From assembly GCA_964620555.1 (NCBI GenBank), contig CAZUGZ010000009.1, positions 1-54,191 of the forward strand: a DNA stretch of 54,191 nucleotides, read 5' to 3'. The notes beneath the pieces are model-generated. The model had not been told where the DNA came from and ran no database searches. It worked only from the letters and a program-made list of their open reading frames with translations. Positions 1-7,898 of this stretch are shown piece after piece. This stretch comes from JAPOQD01 sp964620555 (GTDB lineage: Bacteria > Pseudomonadota > Gammaproteobacteria > Pseudomonadales > Halieaceae). Both the position numbers and the translations under genes were made by a program. Position 1 is the stretch's first letter; each line of letters begins with the position of its first letter.

Positions 1-244
1 CCACCTGTTCGGCCTGCTGCAGGTGCTGGATAATCGAGCGGGCGTGAGGCAGCAGTGCGGTGCCGGCCTCGGTCAACCCGACCCGCCTGCCGATACGGTC
101 GAACAGCTTGTTGCCGAGGCGGCTCTCCAGCGCGGCCACCCGTTTGCTGACCGCTGGTTGGGTGAGATGAAGTTGCTCCGCCGCCAGGGAAAACGAACGT
201 TTTTCGGCGACACTGAGAAAGGCCTGCAGATTCTGGGTTTCCAT
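1..244 (-). CDS. LysR-family transcriptional regulator, N-terminal part (cut by window edge)
   Basis: The minus strand from an ATG at 244 reads METQNLQAFLSVAEKRSFSL and continues in frame to the window edge, about 81 residues. This is the N-terminal winged helix-turn-helix of a LysR regulator, with the helix-turn-helix around residues 18-37 (LAAEQLHLTQPAVSKRVAAL) and the following LFDR and LTEAG signatures. The effector-binding domain lies outside the window. It is divergent from leuC, the position a LysR gene holds next to leuC in Pseudomonas, so control of leuCDB and of itself is a reasonable inference. The inducer cannot be told from this part. Confidence 0.9.
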   Translation of the reverse strand, partial: METQNLQAFLSVAEKRSFSLAAEQLHLTQPAVSKRVAALESRLGNKLFDRIGRRVGLTEAGTALLPHARSIIQHLQQAEQV

Positions 245-273
245 GACTTCACAGGTACTCCGATGGGATTATC

Positions 274-290
274 TATTCTGATATAGAATA
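274..290. promoter_or_regulatory. LysR-type operator candidate between lysR and leuC
   Basis: A perfect inverted repeat, TATTCT-N5-AGAATA, fits the T-N11-A pattern of LysR-type boxes (T276, A288). It sits 30 bases upstream of the LysR start and about 80 upstream of leuC, in a strongly AT-rich stretch that should also hold both promoters. Assignment to the neighbouring regulator is inference. Confidence 0.55.
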
Positions 291-324
291 TTTTATATGA
301 AAAATATGAATTTGTGTTATTTAA

Positions 325-350
325 AATCCGGGGTTACACTGCCCCGGATT
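325..350. promoter_or_regulatory. Perfect 9-bp inverted repeat in the leuC leader
   Basis: AATCCGGGG (325-333) and CCCCGGATT (342-350) form a 9-bp stem with an 8-base loop, ending 20 bases before the leuC start codon. It could be a second operator or a leader RNA hairpin. No leucine-rich leader peptide or U-run was seen, so classical leucine attenuation is not supported. Confidence 0.45.
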
Positions 351-370
351 CATGGAAAGCTTGGTGAGAT

Positions 371-1801
371 ATGCGGGCCAGAACACTTTACGACAAGCTC
401 TGGGATAGCCACCTGGTGCAAAGCCGCGAGGACGGCAGTTCGCTGCTCTACATCGACCGCCACCTGCTGCACGAGGTCACTTCACCCCAGGCCTTCGAGG
501 GCCTGCGACTGGCGGGTCGCAAGCCGTGGCGCGCCGCTGCCAACCTGGCGACGCCGGACCACAACGTGCCTACCCGGCGCGAAGAGCGCAGTGCCGGAGT
601 GACGGGGATTCGAGACCCGGTTTCGCGATTGCAGGTACAGACTCTGGACGACAACTGTCACGATTTTGACATTGTCGAGTTCGACATCGATGACGCCCGC
701 CAGGGCATCGTCCACATCATCGGTCCCGAACTCGGCGCCACACTGCCCGGCATGACGCTGGTGTGCGGTGATTCCCATACCGCCACCCACGGTGCCCTGG
801 GCGCCCTTGCCCAGGGCATCGGCACCTCCGAGGTCGAACACGTACTGGCCACCCAATGCCTTTTGCAAGGCAAGTTGAAAAACATGCTGGTTCGCATCGA
901 CGGCAAACTGATGACCGGAGTCACCGCCAAGGATGTGGTGCTGGCGGTGATCGGCCACATCGGCACCGCCGGCGGGAGCGGCTGCGCCATGGAGTTCGGC
1001 GGCGAGGTGATTCGCGGTTTGAGCATGGAGGGCCGGATGACGGTCTGCAACATGGCCATCGAGGCAGGGGCGCGGGTTGGCCTGGTGGCGGTGGACGACA
1101 CCACGCTGGACTATGTGCGAGGCAGGCTCTATGCCCCGCGAGGCGAACTGTGGGACCAGGCGGTACTGGCGTGGCGCGACCTGCACAGCGACGCGGACGC
1201 GCATTTCGATGTCGTGGTCAGCTTGCGCGGCGAGGAGATCAAGCCCCAGGTCACCTGGGGCACCTCGCCGGAGATGGTGTTGCCGGTGGACGGGCACCTG
1301 CCCGAGCCGCAGGCCATTGACGACCCGGCGCGGCGCAGTGCGGTGCAACTGGCCTTGCAGTACATGGGGCTGGAGGCCGGGACGGCGATCACCGACATCC
1401 ACCTGCAAAAGGTATTTATCGGTTCCTGCACCAACTCGCGTATCGAGGATTTGCGCTCCGCGGCTGCGGTGGTGAAGGGACGCCGGGTCGCCGACGGCAT
1501 CAATCAGGCACTGGTGGTGCCGGGTTCCGGGGCGGTGAAACGGCAGGCGGAGAGCGAGGGCCTGGATCGGATTTTCGTCGCGGCCGGCCTGGAGTGGCGC
1601 GAACCGGGCTGTTCGATGTGCCTGGCCATGAATGCCGACAAGCTGGGCCCCGGCGAGCACTGTGCCGCCACCTCCAATCGCAATTTCGAGGGGCGCCAGG
1701 GTTACCGGGGGCGCACCCACCTGGTCAGTCCGGCGATGGCGGCCGCGGCTGCGGTGGCCGGTCACTTCGTCGATGTGCGGGACTGGGAGGTATCGGCATG
1801 A
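371..1801 (+). CDS. leuC: 3-isopropylmalate dehydratase large subunit
   Basis: LeuC with LeuD isomerises 2-isopropylmalate to 3-isopropylmalate in leucine biosynthesis. The 476-residue product matches the usual family length (about 466-475) and starts with the family signature TLYDKLWDSHLV. The three cysteines that hold the 4Fe-4S cluster are present: C353 in SCTNSR, and C414 and C417 in the CSMC motif. GDSHTATHGA near residue 135 and the tail YRGRTHLVSPAMAAAAA are aconitase-family motifs. A GGAAAG element lies 11 bases ahead of the ATG. The stop overlaps the leuD start (ATGA), so the two subunits are translationally coupled. Confidence 0.97.
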   Translation: MRARTLYDKLWDSHLVQSREDGSSLLYIDRHLLHEVTSPQAFEGLRLAGRKPWRAAANLATPDHNVPTRREERSAGVTGIRDPVSRLQVQTLDDNCHDFDIVEFDIDDARQGIVHIIGPELGATLPGMTLVCGDSHTATHGALGALAQGIGTSEVEHVLATQCLLQGKLKNMLVRIDGKLMTGVTAKDVVLAVIGHIGTAGGSGCAMEFGGEVIRGLSMEGRMTVCNMAIEAGARVGLVAVDDTTLDYVRGRLYAPRGELWDQAVLAWRDLHSDADAHFDVVVSLRGEEIKPQVTWGTSPEMVLPVDGHLPEPQAIDDPARRSAVQLALQYMGLEAGTAITDIHLQKVFIGSCTNSRIEDLRSAAAVVKGRRVADGINQALVVPGSGAVKRQAESEGLDRIFVAAGLEWREPGCSMCLAMNADKLGPGEHCAATSNRNFEGRQGYRGRTHLVSPAMAAAAAVAGHFVDVRDWEVSA

Positions 1802-2457
1802 AAGCCTTTGTCAGGGAGAGGGGCCTGGTGGCGCCGATGGACCGCGCCAATGTCGATACCGACATGATTATCCCCAAGCAATTTCTGAAATCCATTCGGC
1901 GCAGCGGCTTTGGACCCAACCTGTTCGATGAATTGCGCTATCTGGATGAGGGGCAGCCCGGGCAGGACTGCAGCAGCCGTCCACTGAACCCGGAGTTCCC
2001 GCTCAACCAGGCGCGCTATCGGGGAGCCTCTATCCTCCTCGCGCGGGAGAATTTCGGCTGCGGTTCGAGCCGGGAACACGCGCCCTGGGCGCTGGATGAC
2101 TACGGCTTCCGCTGTATCATAGCCCCCAGTTTTGCCGACATCTTCTACGACAATTGCTGCAAGAACGGTTTGCTGCCGATCACCTTGCCGGCGGCACAGG
2201 TGCAGGAACTGTTCGAACAGTTGTACGCCGGTGAAGCGTATACACTGGATATCGACCTGCAGGCGGGGCAAATCCTGCGCCCCGATGGCGTTGCGCTGCC
2301 CTTCGAGATCGATGACTTCCGCCGCCATTGTCTGCTCGAGGGGCTGGACGATATCGGTTTGACACTGGAGCACAGCGAGGCCATTCGCAGCTTCGAACAG
2401 CGCTGGCGGCGGCAGTCGCCTTGGTTGTTCACCCGCCTGGAGGCGGAACCATCGTGA
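1798..2457 (+). CDS. leuD: 3-isopropylmalate dehydratase small subunit
   Basis: The 219-residue LeuD is the swivelling small subunit that completes the isopropylmalate isomerase active site with LeuC. The start chosen is the ATG at 1798, which overlaps the leuC stop and gives MKAFVRERGLVAPMDRANVD, the expected N-terminus. The frame stays open further upstream, but inside leuC. Family motifs seen are NVDTDMIIPKQFLK, the substrate-binding GCGSSREHAPWAL loop and FADIFYDNCCKNGLLP. It is somewhat longer than the 201-residue E. coli protein because of an insertion after GFGPNLFDELRYLD. Its stop overlaps the leuB start. Confidence 0.96.
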   Translation: MKAFVRERGLVAPMDRANVDTDMIIPKQFLKSIRRSGFGPNLFDELRYLDEGQPGQDCSSRPLNPEFPLNQARYRGASILLARENFGCGSSREHAPWALDDYGFRCIIAPSFADIFYDNCCKNGLLPITLPAAQVQELFEQLYAGEAYTLDIDLQAGQILRPDGVALPFEIDDFRRHCLLEGLDDIGLTLEHSEAIRSFEQRWRRQSPWLFTRLEAEPS

Positions 2458-3533
2458 GCAGGGTGCTGTTGCTGCCCGGTGACCACGTCGGCCCGGAAGT
2501 GGTGGCCGAGGCCCGCCGGCTGTTGACGTGCCTGGCCCAGCGCCACGGTCTGGACCTCGAGTTGCACGAGGCGCTGGTGGGCGGCGCGGCCCTGGAGCGG
2601 CATGGCGTACCCCTGCCCGAGGAGACCTTGCAGCAGGCGCGCCAGGCGGATGCCATTTTGCTGGGTGCCGTGGGCGGACCCGAATGGGATGACTTCGAGC
2701 CCTCGTTGCGCCCGGAGCAGGGGCTGCTGCAGCTCCGCTCCGGCCTGCACCTGTTCGCCAATCTGCGCCCGGTGCGCCTGTTTCCTCAATTGATCGGGGC
2801 CTCCTCGCTCAAGCCGGAAATCATCTCCGGGCTGGACCTGCTGATCGTCCGCGAATTGACCGGCGGCATCTATTTTGGCCAGCCCCGGGGCATTCGGGAG
2901 TTGCAGAACGGCGAGCGGGAAGGCTTCAACACCTACGTCTACCGGGAGTCGGAGATCGAGCGCATCGGTCGCGTGGCCTTCGAGGCCGCCCGCGGCCGGG
3001 ACTCGCGGCTGTGTTCGGTGGACAAGTCCAATGTCCTGGAGGTGACCCGGTTGTGGCGGCAGGTGATGCAGCGCCTGGCCGCGGAATACCCGGATGTGGA
3101 ACTCACCCACCAACTGGTGGACAACGCGGCCATGCAGCTACTGCGTGCGCCCACGCAGTTTGACGTGCTGGTCACCGGCAACATGTTTGGCGACATCCTC
3201 TCCGACGAAGCGGCGATGCTGACCGGTTCCATCGGTATGCTGCCTTCTGCGGCACTGGATTCCCGGGGTCGTGGCCTCTATGAGCCCTGCCACGGCTCGG
3301 CGCCGGATGTTGCCGGTCAGGGCATCGCCAATCCCCTGGCATCGATACTTTCCGTGGCCATGATGCTGCGCCACTCACTGGCGCAGGAGCAGGCCGCAAA
3401 TGCGGTGGAGGAGGCGGTGAGTCGGGTGTTGGAGCGGGGCCTGCGCACTGCGGACATTGTGCAGGACGGCTGCCAACTGGTGGATACCCAAACCATGGGC
3501 AGTGCGGTGGTAGAGGAGTTGAACAATGGATGA
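2454..3533 (+). CDS. leuB: 3-isopropylmalate dehydrogenase
   Basis: LeuB oxidatively decarboxylates 3-isopropylmalate to 2-oxoisocaproate with NAD. The best start is the GTG at 2454, overlapping the leuD stop (GTGA) and giving a 359-residue protein, the normal family size; no ATG occurs near this point. Diagnostic segments are LLPGDHVGPEVVAEA at the N-terminus, LLGAVGGPEWD, the substrate-site RELTGGIYFGQPRG, DKSNVLEVTRLWR with the catalytic lysine, and NMFGDILSDEAAMLTGSIGMLPSA. The nucleotide-binding loop HGSAPDVAGQGIANPLA follows. It is the third gene of a tightly overlapping leuCDB operon and overlaps asd by 8 bases. Confidence 0.96.
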   Translation: MSRVLLLPGDHVGPEVVAEARRLLTCLAQRHGLDLELHEALVGGAALERHGVPLPEETLQQARQADAILLGAVGGPEWDDFEPSLRPEQGLLQLRSGLHLFANLRPVRLFPQLIGASSLKPEIISGLDLLIVRELTGGIYFGQPRGIRELQNGEREGFNTYVYRESEIERIGRVAFEAARGRDSRLCSVDKSNVLEVTRLWRQVMQRLAAEYPDVELTHQLVDNAAMQLLRAPTQFDVLVTGNMFGDILSDEAAMLTGSIGMLPSAALDSRGRGLYEPCHGSAPDVAGQGIANPLASILSVAMMLRHSLAQEQAANAVEEAVSRVLERGLRTADIVQDGCQLVDTQTMGSAVVEELNNG

Positions 3534-4548
3534 AGGCTACGATGTTGCGGTGGTAGGCGCCACGGGTGCAGTGGGTGAAACCATACTTGAGGTTCTCGAA
3601 CAGCGTGATTTTCCGGTGGCCAGGCTATACCCCCTGGCCAGTGCCCGCTCGCTCGGCAAAGTGGTTTCCTTTCGCGGCAAATCCCTGCGCGTGCAGGAGT
3701 TGGCAGATTTCGATTTCTCCCAGGTACGGTTTGGCCTGTTTTCGGCCGGCGGCGCGGTTTCCGCCCGCTACGCTCCGCTGGCGGCGGCAGCGGGATGCAT
3801 CGTCATCGACAATACCTCACACTTCCGTCAGCAGCAGGATATCCCGTTGCTGGTACCGGAAGTAAATCGCGAGGCTCTCGCCGCCTACACCGGCCACAAC
3901 ATCGTCGCCAATCCCAACTGCTCGACCATTCAGATGGTGCTGGCTCTGAAGCCCATCCACGACGCGGTGGGATTGGTGCGCGTCAACGTAGCCACCTACC
4001 AGGCGGTGTCGGGTACCGGCAAGAACGCAGTCCGGGAACTGGCGGATCAGACGGCCAAACTGCTCAATGGACAACCCGTTGCGTGCGAGGTCTACGATCG
4101 GCAGATTGCCTTCAATGCGCTGCCGCATATCGACGCCTTTCAGGACAACGGCTATACCCGGGAAGAGATGAAAATGGTTTGGGAAACGCAGAAGATTCTC
4201 GGCGACGACGAAATTCAGGTCAATCCAACCTGTGTTCGCGTCCCGGTCTTCCACGGTCATTCCGAGGCCGTGCACATTGAAACCAGGACCAAGCTCAATG
4301 CCGCGGATGCCCGCGAACTGCTGCGCGCAGCACCCGGTGTGGAGGTGCTGGATGATCCCGCCGGGTTGGTGTACCCCACCGCGGTGACTGACTCGGCCGG
4401 GCAGGATGCGGTTTTTGTCGGTCGCATTCGCGAAGATATATCCCACCCCAGGGGGCTGAATCTCTGGGTGGTGGGTGACAACCTGAGAAAGGGCGCGGCG
4501 CTGAACGCCGTGCAGATCGCCGAGTGCCTGATCGAGGATTATCTGTGA
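3526..4548 (+). CDS. asd: Aspartate-semialdehyde dehydrogenase
   Basis: Asd reduces aspartyl-beta-phosphate to aspartate semialdehyde, the branch point to lysine/diaminopimelate, threonine and methionine. The 340-residue product has the NADP-binding VVGATGAVGETILEVL at residues 8-23, the catalytic cysteine C132 inside NPNCST, and RVPVFHGHSEAVHIE near residue 245 with the catalytic histidine region. The ATG lies inside the 3' end of leuB, so it belongs to the leu operon, as in Pseudomonas. Pseudomonas also carries an Asd-like paralogue between asd and fimV; here only one copy is present, and it keeps the active-site cysteine, so it is taken as the functional enzyme. Confidence 0.94.
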   Translation: MDEGYDVAVVGATGAVGETILEVLEQRDFPVARLYPLASARSLGKVVSFRGKSLRVQELADFDFSQVRFGLFSAGGAVSARYAPLAAAAGCIVIDNTSHFRQQQDIPLLVPEVNREALAAYTGHNIVANPNCSTIQMVLALKPIHDAVGLVRVNVATYQAVSGTGKNAVRELADQTAKLLNGQPVACEVYDRQIAFNALPHIDAFQDNGYTREEMKMVWETQKILGDDEIQVNPTCVRVPVFHGHSEAVHIETRTKLNAADARELLRAAPGVEVLDDPAGLVYPTAVTDSAGQDAVFVGRIREDISHPRGLNLWVVGDNLRKGAALNAVQIAECLIEDYL

Positions 4549-4749
4549 TGTGGTGGCCTAGCCCGCCAACCCTGCGGCCCCCCTTGCCGGTTGGCGGCAA
4601 TAGCTGACCTCCCGCTGACATTGGTACAGTTGGTCGCCCGTTTCAGGTATATTGCCGGTGCTTGCGTGTGCGTCGGCGTCTGCCCGGGGTCGTCGGGATG
4701 CCGCGACGAATGCGGGCTTCAACCGGATGCGGGGCGAAAGGGCGGGGTT
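4549..4749 (+). other. asd-fimV intergenic region with hairpin
   Basis: This 201-base gap holds a perfect 9-bp inverted repeat, CCGCCAACC (4563-4571) and GGTTGGCGG (4589-4597), just after the asd stop. There is no U-run, so it is at best a Rho-type or processing hairpin at the end of the leu-asd operon. The remaining 150 bases presumably hold the fimV promoter; TATATT near 4650 is a weak candidate -10. No gene is supported here. Confidence 0.4.
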
Positions 4750-6237
4750 ATGAAGCTATTGTGCAAGGTACTGGTCGCAGCGCTGATACTGCTGTTGCCG
4801 GGGATGGCGTCGGCTATTGGTCTCGGAGACCTGAAGTTGCAATCCCGTCTCAACGAGCCGCTGCTGGCCGAATTCAACGTGCTGAATCCGGATGGCCAGC
4901 CACTGGAGGAGTTGAGCGTTGGTCTGGCGCCGAAGGCGGACTTTGAAAACCACAAGGTGGAATACAGCGAATTTCTGAACGACCTGGAATTCGAGCTGTA
5001 CGACCGCGAAGATGGCAGCAGCTACGTGCGGCTGAGTTCGTGGGACCCGGTGCGGGAACCGTATCTCCACCTGCTGGTGGAAGCCCGCTGGCCCGCAGGG
5101 CGCATCGTCCGCATGTACACCGTTTTGCTGGATACTGCGGAAGTGGCCGCGATCCCGGAACCGGCGGATACCGGGGAAGTGGCCGATCCGCCGGTAGCGG
5201 CCGACCTCGACCAGAGTGACAGTGCCGCCGAAATCCTGGCGGAACTCGAGGCTTCGCTTGGCGAACCCCTGACTCCCGGCAGCCAGTACCTGGTCAGGCG
5301 CGCGGAAACCCTGTGGAGCATTGCCTCCCGTCTGCGTTCACCGGGCCGCACCGTTCAGGACACCATGTCGCAAATCCTGCAGGCCAATCCGCAGGCCTTT
5401 GTCGATGGTGATGTCAATCGGTTGATGGCCGGCTTCCGGTTGCAACTGCCGGTGGTCTCCGGGTCGGAGACTACCCTGGAAGCCGCGGACGGCTTCGATG
5501 GTGGGGGTGTCGGAGACCGCCTGCAAATTCTTGGAGTGGGGGATGCCAACTCGGTGCAACTGGAGCAGTTGCGTCGGGATAACGTGGACCTGTTGGGGCG
5601 CATCAGTGCCATCGAGGAGCAACTGCAGACCCTGCAAAGCCTGCTGAGTCTCAAGGACGAGCAAATCGAGCAACTGCAGGCGGCACTTGCCAGGGCGGAA
5701 GCAGCGGCACGCATCGCGGCGGAAACCGTGTCGACGGCGTTGACCGGCGCGCAGCAGCCGAGCGAATACCGTTCGGCGTCGTCTTCCGCGACGCTGCTGG
5801 GCCGCCTGCAGGAAGGCCGCTACCTGGCGTACGGCGGCCTGGCGGTGTTGGTGATTTTCGCCTTGGTACTGTTGCTTCGGTGGTCCCGTTCCCGGGACCA
5901 GGAGAAGACCGACGGCGAGTCTGACGAAGAGGAGCCCTTCGACCTGTGGCACGAAGAAGAAGTCGCGGACGATACGGCTGCGGGTGAAGATGGCGACGAA
6001 GCAGCCTCCGGCGCGGCCGGGGACTCCGATGTGGCGGACCACGGCGTGGAGGAGGCGGACGACGACCTGGTGGTCGCGGATGACGGTGATGAAGTTGCTT
6101 CCAAACTCGATCTGGCGCAGGCCTACGAGGAAATGGGGGAAACGGAACGAGCCAGGAATCTGCTGGAAGAGGTCCTGAAAGAGGGCGACGCCGACCAGCA
6201 ACGGGAAGCACGGCGCCGGTTGGACAGCATCGCCTGA
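4750..6237 (+). CDS. fimV: FimV-family peptidoglycan-binding polar protein (short form)
   Basis: FimV is an inner-membrane hub protein for cell poles and type IV pilus/twitching functions. The ATG at 4750 gives a classical signal peptide (MKLLCKVLVAALILLLPGMASA) followed by the FimV N-terminal signature GLGDLKLQSRLNEPLLAEF. Next come a LysM-type domain (about residues 178-234, with AETLWSIASRL), a coiled coil (about 270-330), one membrane span (about 357-382) and a very acidic cytoplasmic linker. The tail, about 447-495 (KLDLAQAYEEMGETERARNL), is the conserved FimV C-terminal TPR-like module. At 495 residues it is little more than half the P. aeruginosa length because the acidic linker is short. 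The frame is open further upstream, but the signal peptide fixes the start. Confidence 0.88.
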   Translation: MKLLCKVLVAALILLLPGMASAIGLGDLKLQSRLNEPLLAEFNVLNPDGQPLEELSVGLAPKADFENHKVEYSEFLNDLEFELYDREDGSSYVRLSSWDPVREPYLHLLVEARWPAGRIVRMYTVLLDTAEVAAIPEPADTGEVADPPVAADLDQSDSAAEILAELEASLGEPLTPGSQYLVRRAETLWSIASRLRSPGRTVQDTMSQILQANPQAFVDGDVNRLMAGFRLQLPVVSGSETTLEAADGFDGGGVGDRLQILGVGDANSVQLEQLRRDNVDLLGRISAIEEQLQTLQSLLSLKDEQIEQLQAALARAEAAARIAAETVSTALTGAQQPSEYRSASSSATLLGRLQEGRYLAYGGLAVLVIFALVLLLRWSRSRDQEKTDGESDEEEPFDLWHEEEVADDTAAGEDGDEAASGAAGDSDVADHGVEEADDDLVVADDGDEVASKLDLAQAYEEMGETERARNLLEEVLKEGDADQQREARRRLDSIA

Positions 6238-6247
6238 GCCGCGGCCG

Positions 6248-7093
6248 GTGACTGCTGCGGCCATTCCCCGGGGCCAGCGTATCGCCCTGGTGGTCGAATA
6301 CGATGGCTGCGGTTTTCACGGTTGGCAACTGCAGGCGGCCGGCGCGGTAGAGACCGTACAGGGCGCCCTGGAGAGGGCACTGAGCCGGGTCGCCGACCGG
6401 CCGGTGAGACTGTTCTGTTCCGGGCGCACCGACAGCGGGGTACACGCCACCCACCAGGTGGTTCATTTCGATGCCCCGGCCAGCCGCAGCGCCCGTTCCT
6501 GGTTACAGGGCACTAACCGCCACTTGCCGGACACCGTGGTGGTGCGCTCCGTGCATGCCGTGCCCGCTAGCTTTCACGCCCGTTTCAGCGCTCTTTCCCG
6601 CCGCTACCACTACCTCATACTCAATGCTGCCACCAGTTCCGCCATTGCCGCACGGCGGGTCACCTGGGTGCGTCGGCCACTGGACGTGCAAGCCATGCAC
6701 CGGGCCGCGCAGTCGCTGCTGGGAGAACGGGATTTCAGCAGTTTTCGCGCCGCCGCCTGTCAGTCTGCCAGTGCACTGCGGCGGGTCGATTTCATCCATG
6801 TCAGGCGTTGCGGTGAACTGGTGATCATCGATGTGCAGGCCAACGCCTTTTTGTATCGCATGGTACGAAATCTCGCCGCTGCCCTGATCGAGGTGGGCGA
6901 GGGGCAGCTTTCCGCTGCCGGTCTGGCTGCCCTGCTGGCGGCCCGCGACCGCAGTCAGGCCCCGCCTACCGCCCCGGCCCAGGGTCTCTACCTGGTTGGG
7001 GTGGTCTACCCGCCGGACTTCGGTGTGCCGGAGTACTCCCCCGGGCGGTTCCCACTCAGCGCTCAGGATTGGGCTGCACCAGCGCCAGAGTGA
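6248..7093 (+). CDS. truA: tRNA pseudouridine(38-40) synthase
   Basis: TruA isomerises uridines 38-40 of the tRNA anticodon stem to pseudouridine. The 281-residue product has the N-terminal strand RIALVVEYDGCGFHGWQLQ, the catalytic aspartate D62 in GRTDSGVHAT, SRRYHYLI, and FLYRMVRNLAAALIEVGEG, all family hallmarks. The GTG at 6248 is 10 bases after the fimV stop; no better start is visible. fimV-truA is a conserved pair in gammaproteobacteria, although the trpF that usually follows is absent. Its last 38 bases overlap the convergent gene on the other strand. Confidence 0.95.
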   Translation: MTAAAIPRGQRIALVVEYDGCGFHGWQLQAAGAVETVQGALERALSRVADRPVRLFCSGRTDSGVHATHQVVHFDAPASRSARSWLQGTNRHLPDTVVVRSVHAVPASFHARFSALSRRYHYLILNAATSSAIAARRVTWVRRPLDVQAMHRAAQSLLGERDFSSFRAAACQSASALRRVDFIHVRRCGELVIIDVQANAFLYRMVRNLAAALIEVGEGQLSAAGLAALLAARDRSQAPPTAPAQGLYLVGVVYPPDFGVPEYSPGRFPLSAQDWAAPAPE

Positions 7094-7889
7094 CCTGCAT
7101 CGGGTTGTGGTCCGACGAATTGACCGGCACCGAGTCAACCTCCAGAACCCGCAAACCGCGCACATAGACATGGTCCAGGGCATTGCCGAAAATCTGGCTG
7201 CGGCGGTCGTCGGGGTAAGGCAGCGGGTGCAGCGCAAGTCGCTCCATGACAGCTTCCAGGGCGGCCATGCGCGCCCTGCTCCAGGTGTTGAAATCTCCGG
7301 CGAACAGCACCGGCCCCGGGTGTTGCTCTATCAGGCTGCCGCTATCGTGCAGTTGTCTGGTCAGCGGGTCTTCGGCCAATGAAAAATTCACGCCGTGCAG
7401 GTTGACCACCAGCAGTTGCCCGGCGCGTTCGCCAATCGGGAAGCGGGCGATGTTGATGGCCTTGGGCGTACCCAGCCAGGGTTCGCTGTGGGACAGGGAG
7501 CAGTGCGCAGTGGCGCTGACCCTGCTGATGGTCATCACCCCTGATTGATAGTCATTGCCGCGATAGCCGGGGGAGAACACCGCGAAATAGCTGCCATTGA
7601 AAAGACCATTGGGCGCCTCCTCCACTACGGCTTCCTGCAACAAGACCAGGTCGGCATCGGCGGCCAGTTGCCGCAGGTCGTCCCGCCATCGGTGGTGCCG
7701 GTGCTTGCGGATATTCCAGCTCAGCACGCGCAGCGGTTCGCTGGGGAGCGCAGACTCCAGCAGTTGCCCGGTGTCCTGCGGCAGTTGGTCCCCACAGCTC
7801 GCGCTGAGCTGTATTTCCATGGCCGCGTACGCCGGGCTGTAGCCGTGGGCCAGGGCAGCCAATAACAGCATTGCGAATTTCCCGGTCAT
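7056..7889 (-). CDS. Endonuclease/exonuclease/phosphatase-fold protein, secreted
   Basis: The 277-residue product begins with a probable signal peptide (MTGKFAMLLLAALAHGYSPAYA) and has the EEP-fold signature set: LRVLSWNIRKHRH, the metal-binding glutamate in LLQEAV, VNLHGVN, GDFNTW, and the C-terminal SSDHNPM. Members cleave phosphodiesters or phosphoesters with Mg2+; the substrate (nucleic acid, lipid or inositol phosphate) cannot be assigned. Export to the periplasm is inferred from the N-terminus. It starts 10 bases after the selA stop, so it is probably co-transcribed with selA. The 3' end overlaps truA convergently. Confidence 0.8.
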   Translation of the reverse strand: MTGKFAMLLLAALAHGYSPAYAAMEIQLSASCGDQLPQDTGQLLESALPSEPLRVLSWNIRKHRHHRWRDDLRQLAADADLVLLQEAVVEEAPNGLFNGSYFAVFSPGYRGNDYQSGVMTISRVSATAHCSLSHSEPWLGTPKAINIARFPIGERAGQLLVVNLHGVNFSLAEDPLTRQLHDSGSLIEQHPGPVLFAGDFNTWSRARMAALEAVMERLALHPLPYPDDRRSQIFGNALDHVYVRGLRVLEVDSVPVNSSDHNPMQVTLALVQPNPER

Positions 7890-7898
7890 GGCTTCAGC

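Noticed and set aside
245..370. Leucine-type transcription attenuator before leuC
   Set aside because: There is a good hairpin but no leader peptide rich in leucine codons and no U-run, so attenuation is not supported.
482..1765. Long open frame antisense to leuC (427 codons)
   Set aside because: It lacks any recognisable motif, overlaps a certain gene completely, and is the codon-bias shadow expected of GC-rich DNA.
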